A stretch of 64,000 nt of DNA from Pseudomonadota bacterium (GCA_018241425.1 JAFEDU010000006.1:124001-188000); one strand, 5' to 3'. Positions 1 through 9,264 are shown, counted from the first letter of the stretch. A program made the numbers and translations. Notes: a model not told the origin generated them from the sequence alone.

Positions 1-1499
1 GTGCCGCCGCACTCACCCTCTGCCTGCTCGCCACCGCGACGGCGGCGCCCGCCAAGGACCTGCGCGGGGTGTTCGAGGACGCGGTGAAGAACGACCCCGT
101 GATCCGCGGCGCGAACGCCAACCGCCTGGCGGCCCGCGAGGCGCGCCCGCAGGCCTGGGCCGCGATCCTGCCGCAGGTCAACGCCACCGGTGGCATCACC
201 TGGGACCACAACAGCGGCTACCAGGACCAGGTGGCCGAGGTCGGCAACCCGAACGACCCGACCGCACCGCCGGTGCTGCAGGTGGTGCCGCTGCCCCTGA
301 CGATCGACCAGAAGACGCAGAGCTGGGCGCTCAACCTGCGCTCGAGCCTGATCAACTGGACCAACTGGATGAACATCAAGGCCGCGAGCGCCCAGGTGGC
401 GCAGGCCGAGGCCACTTATCAGGCCGCCGAGCAGAACCTCATCCTGCGGGTCTCGCAGGCCTACTTTGCGGTGCTGGCCGCCTACGACGCCCTGGTCGCC
501 AACCAGGCCTCGCTGGAGGCCATCTCGCGCCAGCTCGACCAGGCCAACACCCGCTTCGACGTGGGCCTGATCGCGATCACCGACGTGCAGGAGGCCAAGG
601 CCTCGCGCGATACCGCGGCCGCCGCGGTGATCGCCGCCAAGCGCACGCTCGCGACCGCTGAGGACCAGCTGCAGGAGATCACCGGCGAGAAGTACGACGC
701 GCTCGCCAAGCCCGGTACGGACATGCCGCTCAAGGGGCCGGACCCGCAGGACGAGAACCGCTGGGTGAGCATTTCACTCGAACAGAACTCGACCCTCATC
801 TCCAACCGCCTGGCCGCGGACATCGCCCGCGACAACGTGCGCGCCGCCTTCGGCGGCCACCTGCCGACGCTGGACCTCGTCGCCGGCCGCAGCTACACGC
901 AGGTGAACTCCGATCAGTTGCTCGAGTACATCCCCTTCCAGGATGTGAACAGCAAGATCAACGATCGCCAGGTCGGGCTGCAGCTGACGGTGCCGCTCTT
1001 CAGCGGCGGCGCCACGCAATCCAAGGTGCGCCAGAACGAGTACCTGTGGATCGCCGCCAAGGAGCAGGTGGTGCAGAGCTCGCGCGCCACCGAGCGCCAG
1101 GCGCGCGATGCCTACCTCGGCGTCATCAGCGGCATCGCCCGCGTCCAGGCCCTGCGCCAGGCGCTCGAATCCAGCCGCACGGCGCTCAAGGCCACGGAAG
1201 CCGGCTACGAGGTAGGGACCCGCACCGCGGTGGACGTGCTCAATGCGCGCAAGACCCTGGTGCAGGCCGAGACCGACTATTCCGGCAGCCGCTACGACTA
1301 CATCGTGAGCGTGCTGCAGCTGCGACTTGCGGCCGGTACGCTCGACCGACCGCAGCTGATCGAGGTGAACAACTGGCTGACCGCCAGCGCCCCGATGTCG
1401 CCGGCGCAGACCACGCCCGAGAACGTGCTCCCCGACATCCCGCCCGGGCCGGGTGCCCCGGCAGCGGCGCCCTCCCAGGCCCCGCCCGCCGGCCGCTAG
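1..1499 (+). CDS. tolC: TolC-family outer membrane efflux protein (5' end cut by window)
   Basis: Outer-membrane channel of type I secretion and RND efflux systems. The reading frame is open to the left edge of the window. The first visible residues (roughly positions 3-50) look like the end of a signal peptide, hydrophobic and ending in an Ala-rich stretch before a Lys-Asp-Leu mature start. The true start therefore lies upstream, and the internal GTG at 69 is not the start. About 498 residues are visible, close to full TolC length. They contain two long heptad-rich OEP repeats (about 20-220 and 250-450) with many Ala/Gln coiled-coil segments, typical of the periplasmic tunnel. The C-terminus is a Pro/Ala-rich tail of about 35 residues. 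It converges on waaA with only 8 bp between stop codons. The family call is firm; which pump it serves cannot be told. Confidence 0.93.
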   Translation, partial: AAALTLCLLATATAAPAKDLRGVFEDAVKNDPVIRGANANRLAAREARPQAWAAILPQVNATGGITWDHNSGYQDQVAEVGNPNDPTAPPVLQVVPLPLTIDQKTQSWALNLRSSLINWTNWMNIKAASAQVAQAEATYQAAEQNLILRVSQAYFAVLAAYDALVANQASLEAISRQLDQANTRFDVGLIAITDVQEAKASRDTAAAAVIAAKRTLATAEDQLQEITGEKYDALAKPGTDMPLKGPDPQDENRWVSISLEQNSTLISNRLAADIARDNVRAAFGGHLPTLDLVAGRSYTQVNSDQLLEYIPFQDVNSKINDRQVGLQLTVPLFSGGATQSKVRQNEYLWIAAKEQVVQSSRATERQARDAYLGVISGIARVQALRQALESSRTALKATEAGYEVGTRTAVDVLNARKTLVQAETDYSGSRYDYIVSVLQLRLAAGTLDRPQLIEVNNWLTASAPMSPAQTTPENVLPDIPPGPGAPAAAPSQAPPAGR

Positions 1500-1507
1500 C
1501 TCGGGCC

Positions 1508-2782
1508 TCAAGGGGCGCGCGGCGTCCCGAGCAGCGGCTCGATGAGCGCCAGCAGCTTTTCGAGCGCGCCGCGGTTGGAATCCACGCACGCCCGCCCGGC
1601 CTCTCCCATCCGCGTCCTCAGCGCCGGGTCGCGCCACAGCGCGGTGAGTTCGGCGGCGAGCTCGGCCGCGCCGTTCACCACATGCGCCGCGCCGCGCTCG
1701 ATGAGGAGCTTCGCGATGTCCGCCCCGTTGTGGGTGTGAGGACCGGTGAGGATCGGTACGCCGAGCGCGGCCGGCTCGAGCAGGTTGTGGCCGCCGACCG
1801 GCACCAGGCTCCCGCCGACGAACGCGATGTCCGCCGCGGCATAGAAATCCAGGAGCTCCCCGAGCGAGTCCAGGAGCAGGACCTCGCGCCCCTGGGTTGC
1901 GCCCCCGGCCGAGCGCCGCACGAAATCGATCCCGGACTGCGTGAGTGCCTGGGCGGCCTCGCCGAAGCGCTGCGGGTGCCGCGGCGCCATCACCAGGAGC
2001 GTCCCCGGCACGGCCTCGCGCAGCCGGCGCACCGTGTCGATCAGCGCCTGCTCCTCGGCACCGCCGTGGGTGCTGCCGGCGACCCACAGCGGCCGCTCGG
2101 GCGCGAACTCGCGGCGCAGCGCCGCACCGCGCGCGACGATGTCCGCCGGCAGCTCGAAGTCGAACTTGAGGTTGCCGGTCACGTGCGTCGCCTGCGGGTC
2201 CGCGCCGAGCGCGCGGAAGCGCTCGGCGTCCGCCGCGCCCTGCGCGGCCACGACCTGCGCGCCGGCGAGCGTGTCCCGGATGAGCCCCCCGAGGTGCCGG
2301 TAGCGGCCGACCGAACGCGCCGACACGCGCGCGCTCGCCAGCACCAGCGGGATGCGCCTGCGGCTGCAGGCCCGGTAGAGATTCGGCCACAGCTCGGTCT
2401 CGAAGATGACTGCGAGCTGCGGCTGCACCCGCCCGAGGAAGCGGTGCACGGCGCCGGGCAGGTCGAAGGGTATGAAGCGCACCTGGGCGATATCCCCGAA
2501 CAGCGCGCGCGCACGGGCGGCGCCGGTCGGCGTGAAGGTCGTCACCGTCAGCGGCAGCTGCGGATGGCGGCGCCTGAGCGCGGTGACGAGCGGCGCACAG
2601 GCCTGCACCTCCCCGACCGAGACCGCGTGCAGCCACACCCCGCCGGGCACCTGCGGCGGCCCGAACCCGAAGCGCTCGCCGAAATTCTCGCGGTAGCGGC
2701 GGTCGGAGAGGCTGCGCCACAGGAGCATGATGCACACCGCGGGTACCGCGAGTGCGAGCGAGAGGAGATAGAGGAGTCGCAA
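1508..2782 (-). CDS. waaA: 3-deoxy-D-manno-octulosonic acid (Kdo) transferase
   Basis: Transfers Kdo from CMP-Kdo to lipid IVA, the first step of LPS core assembly, at the inner face of the cytoplasmic membrane. At 424 aa it has normal WaaA length. An N-terminal membrane anchor (about residues 2-22) is followed by a GT-B fold with the family signatures HAVSVGEV near residue 52, ETELWPN near 128, and GNLKF near 205. The nucleotide-binding half carries GSTHGG followed by AEE near 235, where many homologues have STHEGEE, so one conserved Glu is replaced by Gly. The start is a TTG with no clear ribosome binding site, chosen because it places the anchor correctly. kdkA lies 29 bp upstream on the same strand, so the two LPS-core genes are probably cotranscribed. 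Confidence 0.95.
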   Translation of the reverse strand: MRLLYLLSLALAVPAVCIMLLWRSLSDRRYRENFGERFGFGPPQVPGGVWLHAVSVGEVQACAPLVTALRRRHPQLPLTVTTFTPTGAARARALFGDIAQVRFIPFDLPGAVHRFLGRVQPQLAVIFETELWPNLYRACSRRRIPLVLASARVSARSVGRYRHLGGLIRDTLAGAQVVAAQGAADAERFRALGADPQATHVTGNLKFDFELPADIVARGAALRREFAPERPLWVAGSTHGGAEEQALIDTVRRLREAVPGTLLVMAPRHPQRFGEAAQALTQSGIDFVRRSAGGATQGREVLLLDSLGELLDFYAAADIAFVGGSLVPVGGHNLLEPAALGVPILTGPHTHNGADIAKLLIERGAAHVVNGAAELAAELTALWRDPALRTRMGEAGRACVDSNRGALEKLLALIEPLLGTPRAP

Positions 2783-2811
2783 GCGGCGCTGTGACGGCGG
2801 CGGGCGTCGCC

Positions 2812-3510
2812 TTAGGGCGGCAGCACGGCCTTGCCGGAGGACTGCCGGTAGCCATCGAGCAGCCCGTGCCAGTCCGACTCGGTGAACCGCTCCGGCGGCA
2901 GTCCCCAGGTGACCTTCTCGAGCGAGCGGCGCAGCCGCACCAGGTTACCGTCGCACCACAGGCCCGGTCGGCGCAGCTCGCCGCGGTCGAAGTCGATCAG
3001 GTAAACCGCCTCCTCGCTCAGGAGCACGTTGTGCGCGTTGAGGTCCGCGTGGCAGACCCCCAGGTCGTGGAAGCGCCGGATGCAGCGGCCGATCCCGATC
3101 CAGGTGACGATCGACAGCGCGCCGGTGCGCAGGCACTCGGCCAGCGAGCCGACCGTCGGCAGGCGCTCGGTGATCAAATCGCCGGTGTAGCTGCCGCCCT
3201 GCAGCCGGTAGCGCGCAGCCACCGGGGCCGGCACCGGCAGCCCCGCGCGGTGCAGGCGGTAGGTGAGCCGGAACTCGGCGAACGGGCGCGTCTGCTCATC
3301 GGTGCTGAAGCGGTAGCGGTCCTGCAAAAAGCGCGCGACGAGCCCGCCGCGGCGGTAGTGGCGCAGCACCAGGCCCTTACCCTCGGTGCGGAAGAAATAG
3401 CTCGTGCCCCGGCCGCGCGCGCCGCCCTCGAGCTCGCCGCGCCCCTGCCAGTGCTTCGGGTCGAACCACTCGGGAGTCAAATTGCCGGCCCGCGAGGTGT
3501 CGGATAGCAT
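2812..3510 (-). CDS. kdkA: Kdo kinase (3-deoxy-D-manno-octulosonic acid kinase)
   Basis: Phosphorylates the 4-position of the Kdo residue in LPS inner core, as in Haemophilus and Vibrio, which make mono-Kdo LPS. The protein is a small eukaryotic-kinase-like (RIO/KdkA) enzyme. It has the catalytic loop HADLNAHN, the metal-binding LIDFDRGE segment, and a conserved WFDP near the N-terminus. I chose the ATG at 3510 (232 aa), which has AGGCGG upstream and fits the family length. The longer ATG at 3570 would give 252 aa and leave only 16 bp to the divergent glycosyltransferase start. It lies directly upstream of waaA on the same strand. The pairing suggests WaaA here adds one Kdo that KdkA then phosphorylates (inference). 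Confidence 0.9.
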   Translation of the reverse strand: MLSDTSRAGNLTPEWFDPKHWQGRGELEGGARGRGTSYFFRTEGKGLVLRHYRRGGLVARFLQDRYRFSTDEQTRPFAEFRLTYRLHRAGLPVPAPVAARYRLQGGSYTGDLITERLPTVGSLAECLRTGALSIVTWIGIGRCIRRFHDLGVCHADLNAHNVLLSEEAVYLIDFDRGELRRPGLWCDGNLVRLRRSLEKVTWGLPPERFTESDWHGLLDGYRQSSGKAVLPP

Positions 3511-3586
3511 GGCGCCGCCTGCAACCGCGCTGCGTTTCACCTCGGGGCCGAGCGCGAAGCGCCCATTCACTTAAGCCGACTCCATC

Positions 3587-4645
3587 ATGTTGCCGTTCGC
3601 CGAAAGCCCGCGCAGCGTGTGCATCCTCCGGCTGTCTGCCATCGGCGATACCTGCCACGTCGTGCCGCTGGTGCGCACGCTGCAGCAGGCGTGGCCGGGC
3701 ACCCAGCTGACCTGGATCATCGGCAAGAGCGAGGCGCGCCTGATGCAACTCATCGAGGGCGTCGAGTTTATCACCGTGGACAAGCGCTCGACCCTGCGCA
3801 GCGTCACGGCGCTGCGCGCGGCCCTCGCCGGGCGCCGCTTCGATGCACTCCTGCACCTGCAGCTGTCGCTGCGGGCGAGCCTGCTCGCGCGCGTGGTGCC
3901 GGCGCCCATCAAGCTCGGCTTCGACCGCGCCCGCGCGCGCGAGCTGCAATGGCTCTTCAGCAACGCCCGCATCGCGCCGCGCTCCCGCGAGCACGTGCTG
4001 GACAGCTTCTTCGGCTTCCTGGAGGCCTTAGGCGTCCGGGAGCGGCTGCTGCGCTGGGACGTGCCGCTGCCGCAGGCGGCCCGCGACTACGCCCTGCGGC
4101 TGATCCCGGACGCGCAGCCGACCCTGGTCATCAGCCCCTGCTCGAGCCACGCGCTGCGCAACTGGCCGGCGGCCCGCTACGCGGCCCTCGCCGACACCGC
4201 GGTCCGCAGCCACGGCATGCGGGTCATCCTCGCCGGCGGCCCGAGTGCCACCGAGCGGGCCATGGGCGAGGCCATCGAGCGGGCCTGCCCGAGCCCGCTT
4301 ACGAACCAGGTCGGCAAGGACACGCTGCCCGAGCTCCTCGCCCTGCTCGCGCGCGCCCGGGTGCTGGTGAGCCCCGACTCCGGCCCCGTGCACATGGCGA
4401 CCATGGTCGGCACGCCGGTGATCGGCCTGTACGCGGCCACCAACCCCGCGCGCAGCGGGCCGTACCTGTCGCAGCGCTGGTGCGTGAACGCCTACCCGCA
4501 GGCCGCGCGCGTGTTCCGCGGGCTCGAGGCCGATGCGCTGCCCTGGACCCACAAGATCGAGGAGCCGGGGGTGATGGAGCTGATCCCGGTCGAGGCCGTC
4601 GCAGCCAGGCTCACCGCGCTCCTCGCCGACCTGCCGCCGCGGTAG
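3587..4645 (+). CDS. Glycosyltransferase family 9 (LPS heptosyltransferase-like)
   Basis: GT9 enzymes transfer heptose or related sugars from ADP-activated donors onto the LPS inner core on the cytoplasmic side. The 352-aa protein has the N-terminal RLSAIGD acceptor-side motif (about residue 15). It also has the central SPCSSHALRNWP segment (about 180-192) and the donor-binding stretch DSGPVHMATMVGTPVIGLY with its NPARSGPY continuation (about 265-295). It is divergent from kdkA/waaA, which supports an LPS core role. WaaC/WaaF identity cannot be decided from sequence alone. The ATG at 3587 has no strong Shine-Dalgarno sequence. A Leu codon TTA, rare in this window, occurs near residue 148. Confidence 0.88.
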   Translation: MLPFAESPRSVCILRLSAIGDTCHVVPLVRTLQQAWPGTQLTWIIGKSEARLMQLIEGVEFITVDKRSTLRSVTALRAALAGRRFDALLHLQLSLRASLLARVVPAPIKLGFDRARARELQWLFSNARIAPRSREHVLDSFFGFLEALGVRERLLRWDVPLPQAARDYALRLIPDAQPTLVISPCSSHALRNWPAARYAALADTAVRSHGMRVILAGGPSATERAMGEAIERACPSPLTNQVGKDTLPELLALLARARVLVSPDSGPVHMATMVGTPVIGLYAATNPARSGPYLSQRWCVNAYPQAARVFRGLEADALPWTHKIEEPGVMELIPVEAVAARLTALLADLPPR

Positions 4646-4705
4646 TTGTGAGGCGGCCGCCCCGGTTGCTTAAATGGCGCCCCGCGCTGCTGAGGAAACC
4701 GATCC

Positions 4706-5095
4706 ATGCAGGACATACTGGTCCCCATCTCCCCCGGAGAGCTGCTCGACAAGATCACGATCCTGAGGATCAAGTCCGCCCGCATCCAGGACGCCGGCAA
4801 GCTCGCCAACGTGAAGCTGGAACTCACGCTCCTGGAGAAGACCTGGGCGGACAGCGGCGCGGCGGCGGACGTCAGCGCCGACGAGCGCGCCCTGCACGCG
4901 GTCAACGAGCAGCTGTGGGACATCGAGGACCGCATCCGCGACAAGGAGCGCCACCAGAGCTTCGACCGGGACTTCGTGGAACTTGCCCGCTCGGTCTACG
5001 TCTGCAATGACGAGCGCGCGGCGATCAAGAAGCGCATCAACGTGGCGCTCGGCTCGCGCCTGGTCGAGGAGAAGTCCTACCAGCAGTACCGCTGA
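4706..5095 (+). CDS. DUF6165 family protein
   Basis: A 129-aa soluble, highly charged, mostly helical protein of unknown function. The N-terminus (about residues 5-25) has the characteristic ILVPISPGELLDKITIL pattern, followed by alternating Lys/Glu helices. The family is often found beside LPS or glycosyltransferase genes, and that is the context here, with a GT9 gene 60 bp upstream. There is no signal peptide or membrane segment. It ends 5 bp before the stop codon of the convergent zinc-finger gene. Function is not known; a role in envelope glycan assembly is only suggested by neighbourhood. Confidence 0.8.
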   Translation: MQDILVPISPGELLDKITILRIKSARIQDAGKLANVKLELTLLEKTWADSGAAADVSADERALHAVNEQLWDIEDRIRDKERHQSFDRDFVELARSVYVCNDERAAIKKRINVALGSRLVEEKSYQQYR

Positions 5096-5100
5096 GCGCT

Positions 5101-5298
5101 TTAGCGGCGCAGCGTGTACTCGGCGCCGCAATAGGGGCACTTGGCCCAGCCGGTCGCCTCGATCGGCAGGTACACCCGCGGGTGCGAGTTCCACAGGTAC
5201 ATCTGCGGCATCGGGCAGCACAGCGGCAGGTCCTCGGATCCCACTTCGTACTGGTTCTGCGCGTTCGGTTCGATGAGCGGCTTTGCCGTCGCGGCCAT
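5101..5298 (-). CDS. zf-CHCC zinc-finger domain protein
   Basis: A 65-aa protein made almost entirely of a zf-CHCC domain, the family that includes the mitochondrial complex I subunit NDUFS6. The presumed zinc ligands are a Cys-Cys pair at 27-28, His39, and the Cys54-x2-Cys57 knuckle (CPYC). The conserved YLPIE segment lies between them. The ATG at 5298 is preferred because the domain starts soon after it; the frame stays open further upstream without matching the family. It lies downstream of glnE on the same strand with a 58-bp gap. Bacterial members are small and poorly characterised, so only zinc binding can be claimed. Confidence 0.82.
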   Translation of the reverse strand: MAATAKPLIEPNAQNQYEVGSEDLPLCCPMPQMYLWNSHPRVYLPIEATGWAKCPYCGAEYTLRR

Positions 5299-5356
5299 GG
5301 GGATCTCGTCGGTTGCGGTCACTGCCTGCGGGGCGGCGATTATACCAAGTCGTGCC

Positions 5357-8101
5357 TCAGCCGCCGGGGAGCGCGGCATCCCACAGGGCGGTGACCGCGG
5401 CGCGCGCCTCCCGGAACTCCACCTCGGGGACCACCGCCTCGGCCCCCGCCAGCGACAGGTGGTGGGTGCGCGCCCGGTAGGCGCGGTAGGCATTCGTGAG
5501 CACGTCCACGCTCGCCTGGGGCACGAGGTCGGCCGAGGCCACGGACTCGAGCTGGCGGATGGTGTCCGAGAACATCGCCACCGGCGGGTAGTCGCGCGCC
5601 CAGCGCAGCGCCCAGTACTGGGCCAGGAACTCGATGTCGGCGATGCCGCCCGGATCCTGCTTGATGTCGAACTGGCCCGCCTCCGCGCGGCTGAGCTCGC
5701 GGCGCATGCGTTCGCGCATGCCGCGCACCTCCTGCGCCAGCGTGTCGCGGCGCACGTGGTCGGCGAGCACCCCCAGGCGGACGTCCTCGAAGCGCTGCCG
5801 CAGCGCCGGGGCACCGGCGACCGCCCGCGCGTGCAGCAGCGCCTGGTGTTCCCAGGTCCAGGCTTCCTGGCGCTGGTAGTCGGCGAAGGCTGCGATGTTG
5901 GTGACCAGGAACCCGCCCTTGCCGCTCGGGCGCAGGCGCACGTCGACCTCGTAGAGGCGCCCGGCGGCGGAGTGCACCGTGAGGAGGTGAACGATGCGCT
6001 GCGCCAGGCGCACGAAGAACAGCTGGTTCTCGATCGGCTTCGGCGCGCGGGTCTCGTGCACCTCGCCCTGCGAGTCGTGCAGGAAGATCAGGTCCAGGTC
6101 GGAGGAGTAGCCGAGCTCGATGCCGCCGAGCTTCCCGTAGCCGACCGCGCAGATGCTGACGTCCCGGGGCGCCGCCGGGTCACCGCACTGCGGCACGCCG
6201 AAGAGTGCGGTGATCTGCTGCCAGGCGAGCCCCATCGCCGCCTCGATGATGAGCTCGGCGATGTCGGTCAGGCGGTCGCTCACCTGCATGACCGGGAGCC
6301 GCCCGGTGAGGTCGGCGACCGCCACGCGGAAGATGGCGGCGCGCTGGAACTGGCGCAGCACCTCGACCTGCTGCTCCGGGTCCTCCTCGCGCAGCTGCGC
6401 CAGTCGCGCCGCAAGGTCGCGCTCGAAGCCTGAGCGGTCCGGCAGGCGCGACAGCACCCGCTCGTCGATCAGTTCGTCCAGCAGCAGCGGGTGCGCCGCG
6501 ATCTGCGCGGCCAGGAAGTCCCCGTGGCGGCACAGCTCCACCAGCCGTACCCGCGCCGCCCCGTTTTCCTTGAGCAGCGCAAAGTACGCCGAGCGCTGGC
6601 CGATGGCCTCGAGGATGCTGAGCACCCGTCGCAGGACCGGCAGCTGCGCAGTGGAGCCGGCAACGTCGGCGAGCAGCGCGGGCAGCAGGCCCTGCAGGCG
6701 CCGCCGCCCGGGCTCATCGAGGCGGCGCACCAGCGAGGAGCCCCGCAGCTCCAGGAGCAGGCGGGCCGCCTCCCCCGACTCCCCGAAGCCCGCCGTCGCG
6801 AGCGCCGCCTCCAGGGCCGCGGTTTCCGCCTCGCTGTCCCAGAAGCGCCCGAGGTCGATGCGCACGCTGGGGGGCGCTTCCGCCCCGCCCCCGAAGATCA
6901 CGAGCCGGAAGTGGTGGCTGACCCGCGCGCGCTGCGCCTGGAGTGCGTCCATCAGCTCAGGCCAGTCCCGAAGGCCCATGGCGAGGGCGATGCGCTCGCG
7001 GCTGAGCTCATCCGCCGGCAGGCGGTGCGTCTGCGCATCGGCCAGCATCTGCAGGCGGTTCTCGAGGCGCCGCAGGAAGCTGTAGGCGGCGCCGAGCTCG
7101 GCGCCGGCGCTGTGCGGCAGGAGGCCGGACTCGGTGAGGCGGCCGAGGGCCGCCGTGAGCCCCGGGGTCTGCAGCGCGCGGTCGCGGCCACCGCGCGTCA
7201 GCTGCAGCGCCTGCACGATGAACTCCACTTCGCGGATCCCGCCGGGGCCGAGCTTCACATCGTCCGCGAGCTCGCGCCGCTCGACCTCGCGCTCGATGAG
7301 GGCCTTCATCTCGCGCAGGCTCTCGAACACCCCGTAGTCGAGGTAGCGGCGGTAAACGAACGGGCGCACCGCGGCGGCCTCGATCTCGCGGTAGCGCTCC
7401 AGTCCGCAGACGGCGCGCGCCTTCACGTACGCGTAGCGCTCCCAGTCGCGCCCGTGGCGCTGCAGGTAGTCCTCGAAGGAGGCGAAGCTTGCCACCAGGG
7501 GCCCGGAATCCCCGAACGGGCGCAGCCGCAGGTCCACGCGCAGCGCGAAGCCTTCTGCCGTGCGGGTGCTCAGGAGGCGCGCGAGCGTCTGCCCGAGGCG
7601 CGTGAAGAACTCCTCGTTCGCAATGCCGCGCGTGCCGGCGGTGTCGCCGTGCTCGGGAAACAGCAGCACCAGGTCGACGTCGGAGGAGAAGTTGAGCTCG
7701 CGGCCGCCGAGCTTCCCCATGCCGATCACGATGAGTGGCTGCACGGCACCGTCCAGCCCCTGCGGCTCGCCGTAGCGCGCCACGAGGCCCGCGCGCGCCT
7801 GCGCCAGCGCGGCCCGGATCAGCGCATCGGCGCAGTCGCTGAGGTCGCTCAGGGTTTCATCGAGGCTCGCCCAGCCGGCGAGGTCGCGCCAGGCGATGCG
7901 CGCGAACTCGTAGTGGCGCACGTGCCGCAGCGCCGCCATGAACTGGGCGTCCGGTATTTCCGCCTGCACGCAGGCAAACGCCCGGGCATCGAAGTCCGCC
8001 GGGGCGCGCGTCCGGGCCAGGTCGCCGGAGGCGAGGAGCATGGCGAACAGCGCCGGGGTGCGGGTCGCGGTGCCGATGAGGAAATCGCTGGCGGCGAACA
8101 C
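5357..8101 (-). CDS. glnE: Bifunctional glutamine synthetase adenylyltransferase/deadenylase
   Basis: Adds and removes AMP on glutamine synthetase in response to PII, controlling nitrogen assimilation. Two copies of the nucleotidyltransferase signature are visible. GMGKLGGRELNFSSDVDL lies at about residues 127-144 (N-terminal deadenylase half) and GYGKLGGIELGYSSDLDL near 653-670 (C-terminal adenylylase half). GlnD-like helical linkers follow each. The GTG at 8101 is the first standard start codon and gives 914 aa. However, homology continues upstream: the preceding codons read IRDSLPR, matching the family just before its SDF motif. The frame stays open to a TGA near 8260 with no ATG, GTG or TTG. 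The true start is therefore uncertain and may be a CTG overlapping the stop of the upstream gene at 8233-8236. Confidence 0.95.
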   Translation of the reverse strand: MFAASDFLIGTATRTPALFAMLLASGDLARTRAPADFDARAFACVQAEIPDAQFMAALRHVRHYEFARIAWRDLAGWASLDETLSDLSDCADALIRAALAQARAGLVARYGEPQGLDGAVQPLIVIGMGKLGGRELNFSSDVDLVLLFPEHGDTAGTRGIANEEFFTRLGQTLARLLSTRTAEGFALRVDLRLRPFGDSGPLVASFASFEDYLQRHGRDWERYAYVKARAVCGLERYREIEAAAVRPFVYRRYLDYGVFESLREMKALIEREVERRELADDVKLGPGGIREVEFIVQALQLTRGGRDRALQTPGLTAALGRLTESGLLPHSAGAELGAAYSFLRRLENRLQMLADAQTHRLPADELSRERIALAMGLRDWPELMDALQAQRARVSHHFRLVIFGGGAEAPPSVRIDLGRFWDSEAETAALEAALATAGFGESGEAARLLLELRGSSLVRRLDEPGRRRLQGLLPALLADVAGSTAQLPVLRRVLSILEAIGQRSAYFALLKENGAARVRLVELCRHGDFLAAQIAAHPLLLDELIDERVLSRLPDRSGFERDLAARLAQLREEDPEQQVEVLRQFQRAAIFRVAVADLTGRLPVMQVSDRLTDIAELIIEAAMGLAWQQITALFGVPQCGDPAAPRDVSICAVGYGKLGGIELGYSSDLDLIFLHDSQGEVHETRAPKPIENQLFFVRLAQRIVHLLTVHSAAGRLYEVDVRLRPSGKGGFLVTNIAAFADYQRQEAWTWEHQALLHARAVAGAPALRQRFEDVRLGVLADHVRRDTLAQEVRGMRERMRRELSRAEAGQFDIKQDPGGIADIEFLAQYWALRWARDYPPVAMFSDTIRQLESVASADLVPQASVDVLTNAYRAYRARTHHLSLAGAEAVVPEVEFREARAAVTALWDAALPGG

Positions 8102-8232
8102 GCGCGGCAGCGAGTCGCGGATCGCCGCGGGGGCGGCAGCCAGGGCCGCCCCGACCGGGCCGTCCCCGGTGAGTGTCTCGAAGGCGCGGCCGAGCAGCTG
8201 CGCGAGGTCGCGGCTGATCCCCTCCGGCGGGA

Positions 8233-9165
8233 TCAGTTCCAGATGTTGCCCCCCTGGTCATGGAAGGCGGCCGAGTCGAGGCGGCGGCTGAGGCCCCGGA
8301 AGTGCGAGGAGGCGGCGTAGACCTGGGCGCCCTGCGAGGCATCGATGGAACCGCCATCGCCCTCGATGAGGCTGTTGTCGATGTGGATCTGCGCATTGCG
8401 GGCGGTGAGCCCCACGCCGGTCGCGGTGATGTGGCTGTTGGTGATGTAGATCTCGCAGCCGTCCTCGGCGCTCACGGCGTCGCCGTCGAACTCCAGGTTG
8501 CGGTTGTCGATGTGCAGCATGCGCGCGCCCTGGCAGACGATGGGCTCGCGGCGGCGCTCGAGCGCCGCGCTGGTCACGCCCGGATCGCGCAGGCGGCCGG
8601 CGCTCGCTACCGGCGCGGGGCCCGCGACGCGGGTGATGGTGTAGCCGGGACCCGACTGCGCGGGCTGCGCCTGCGCGGGGCTCGCCGACTCGATGCTGTA
8701 GCCGGGCCCGGACTCGATGACGCGGCCGTTGCCGGACGGGTGCACCGCGGCCTGCGCGGCGGCGCTGTTGTAAGGCGTGCCGAGCGTTGCGGAGGAGTCC
8801 GCCGGCGCCGCCGCGTTCGCGCCCGCATCGGCGGCCGCAGACTCGCCAGCCGGCGCAGTCGCCGCGTCCGCCGCCGGTGCTGCAGCGGGGTTGGTCGCCG
8901 CCGCGGTCATGACGCTCGAGGGAAGCGGCGCCGCCACCACCGCGTCCGCGCTGACGACGCGCGACTCACCGGTGTCCTTCAGGCGCACGGTGAAGGTGTG
9001 ACTCTTCGCATCCTCGCTCTCGATGGTGAGCTGTGGGTTTCTCTGCAGGGCGGCGCGCGCCCAGCTCATCTGATCCAGCGCGGGGTTCTCGCGCGCGCAG
9101 GCGGCGAGCAGCACGGCGGCCGCGCACGCGGCGAGGCCAAGAACGAGGGGACGCACGGTGATCAT
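8233..9165 (-). CDS. Putative lipoprotein with C-terminal beta-helix-like region
   Basis: A 310-aa exported protein of unknown function. I chose the ATG at 9165 because AGGAGG lies 8 bp upstream and a clear lipoprotein signal peptide follows, with lipobox LAAC near residue 20. An Ala/Pro-rich low-complexity middle (about 80-200) contains two copies of a SGPGY-x-I element roughly 20 residues apart. The last 100 residues read as short turns rich in N, D, G and I (for example IDNRNLEFDG, IYITNSHITA, IHIDNSLIEG). They look like coils of a right-handed parallel beta-helix. A longer frame upstream to 9438 lacks coding character. The gene ends at the beginning of glnE. No named family is recognised; anchoring in the outer membrane is inference. 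Confidence 0.72.
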   Translation of the reverse strand: MITVRPLVLGLAACAAAVLLAACARENPALDQMSWARAALQRNPQLTIESEDAKSHTFTVRLKDTGESRVVSADAVVAAPLPSSVMTAAATNPAAAPAADAATAPAGESAAADAGANAAAPADSSATLGTPYNSAAAQAAVHPSGNGRVIESGPGYSIESASPAQAQPAQSGPGYTITRVAGPAPVASAGRLRDPGVTSAALERRREPIVCQGARMLHIDNRNLEFDGDAVSAEDGCEIYITNSHITATGVGLTARNAQIHIDNSLIEGDGGSIDASQGAQVYAASSHFRGLSRRLDSAAFHDQGGNIWN

Positions 9166-9264
9166 CGCGAAAGCCTCCTGGGCCAGGGCTTCACGATAAA
9201 CCCGTGCTTGGGCTCTCGGGAAGTGCCGCAGCGCAGCGAAGGCCGCGGGAACACGCGATGACAG

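Noticed and set aside
774..2855. Very long antisense reading frames, for example opposite waaA, purD, hydantoinase and groEL
   Set aside because: They are opened by the high GC content at codon position 3; their composition is Arg/Ala/Gly-rich without domains, and each lies over a clearly real gene.
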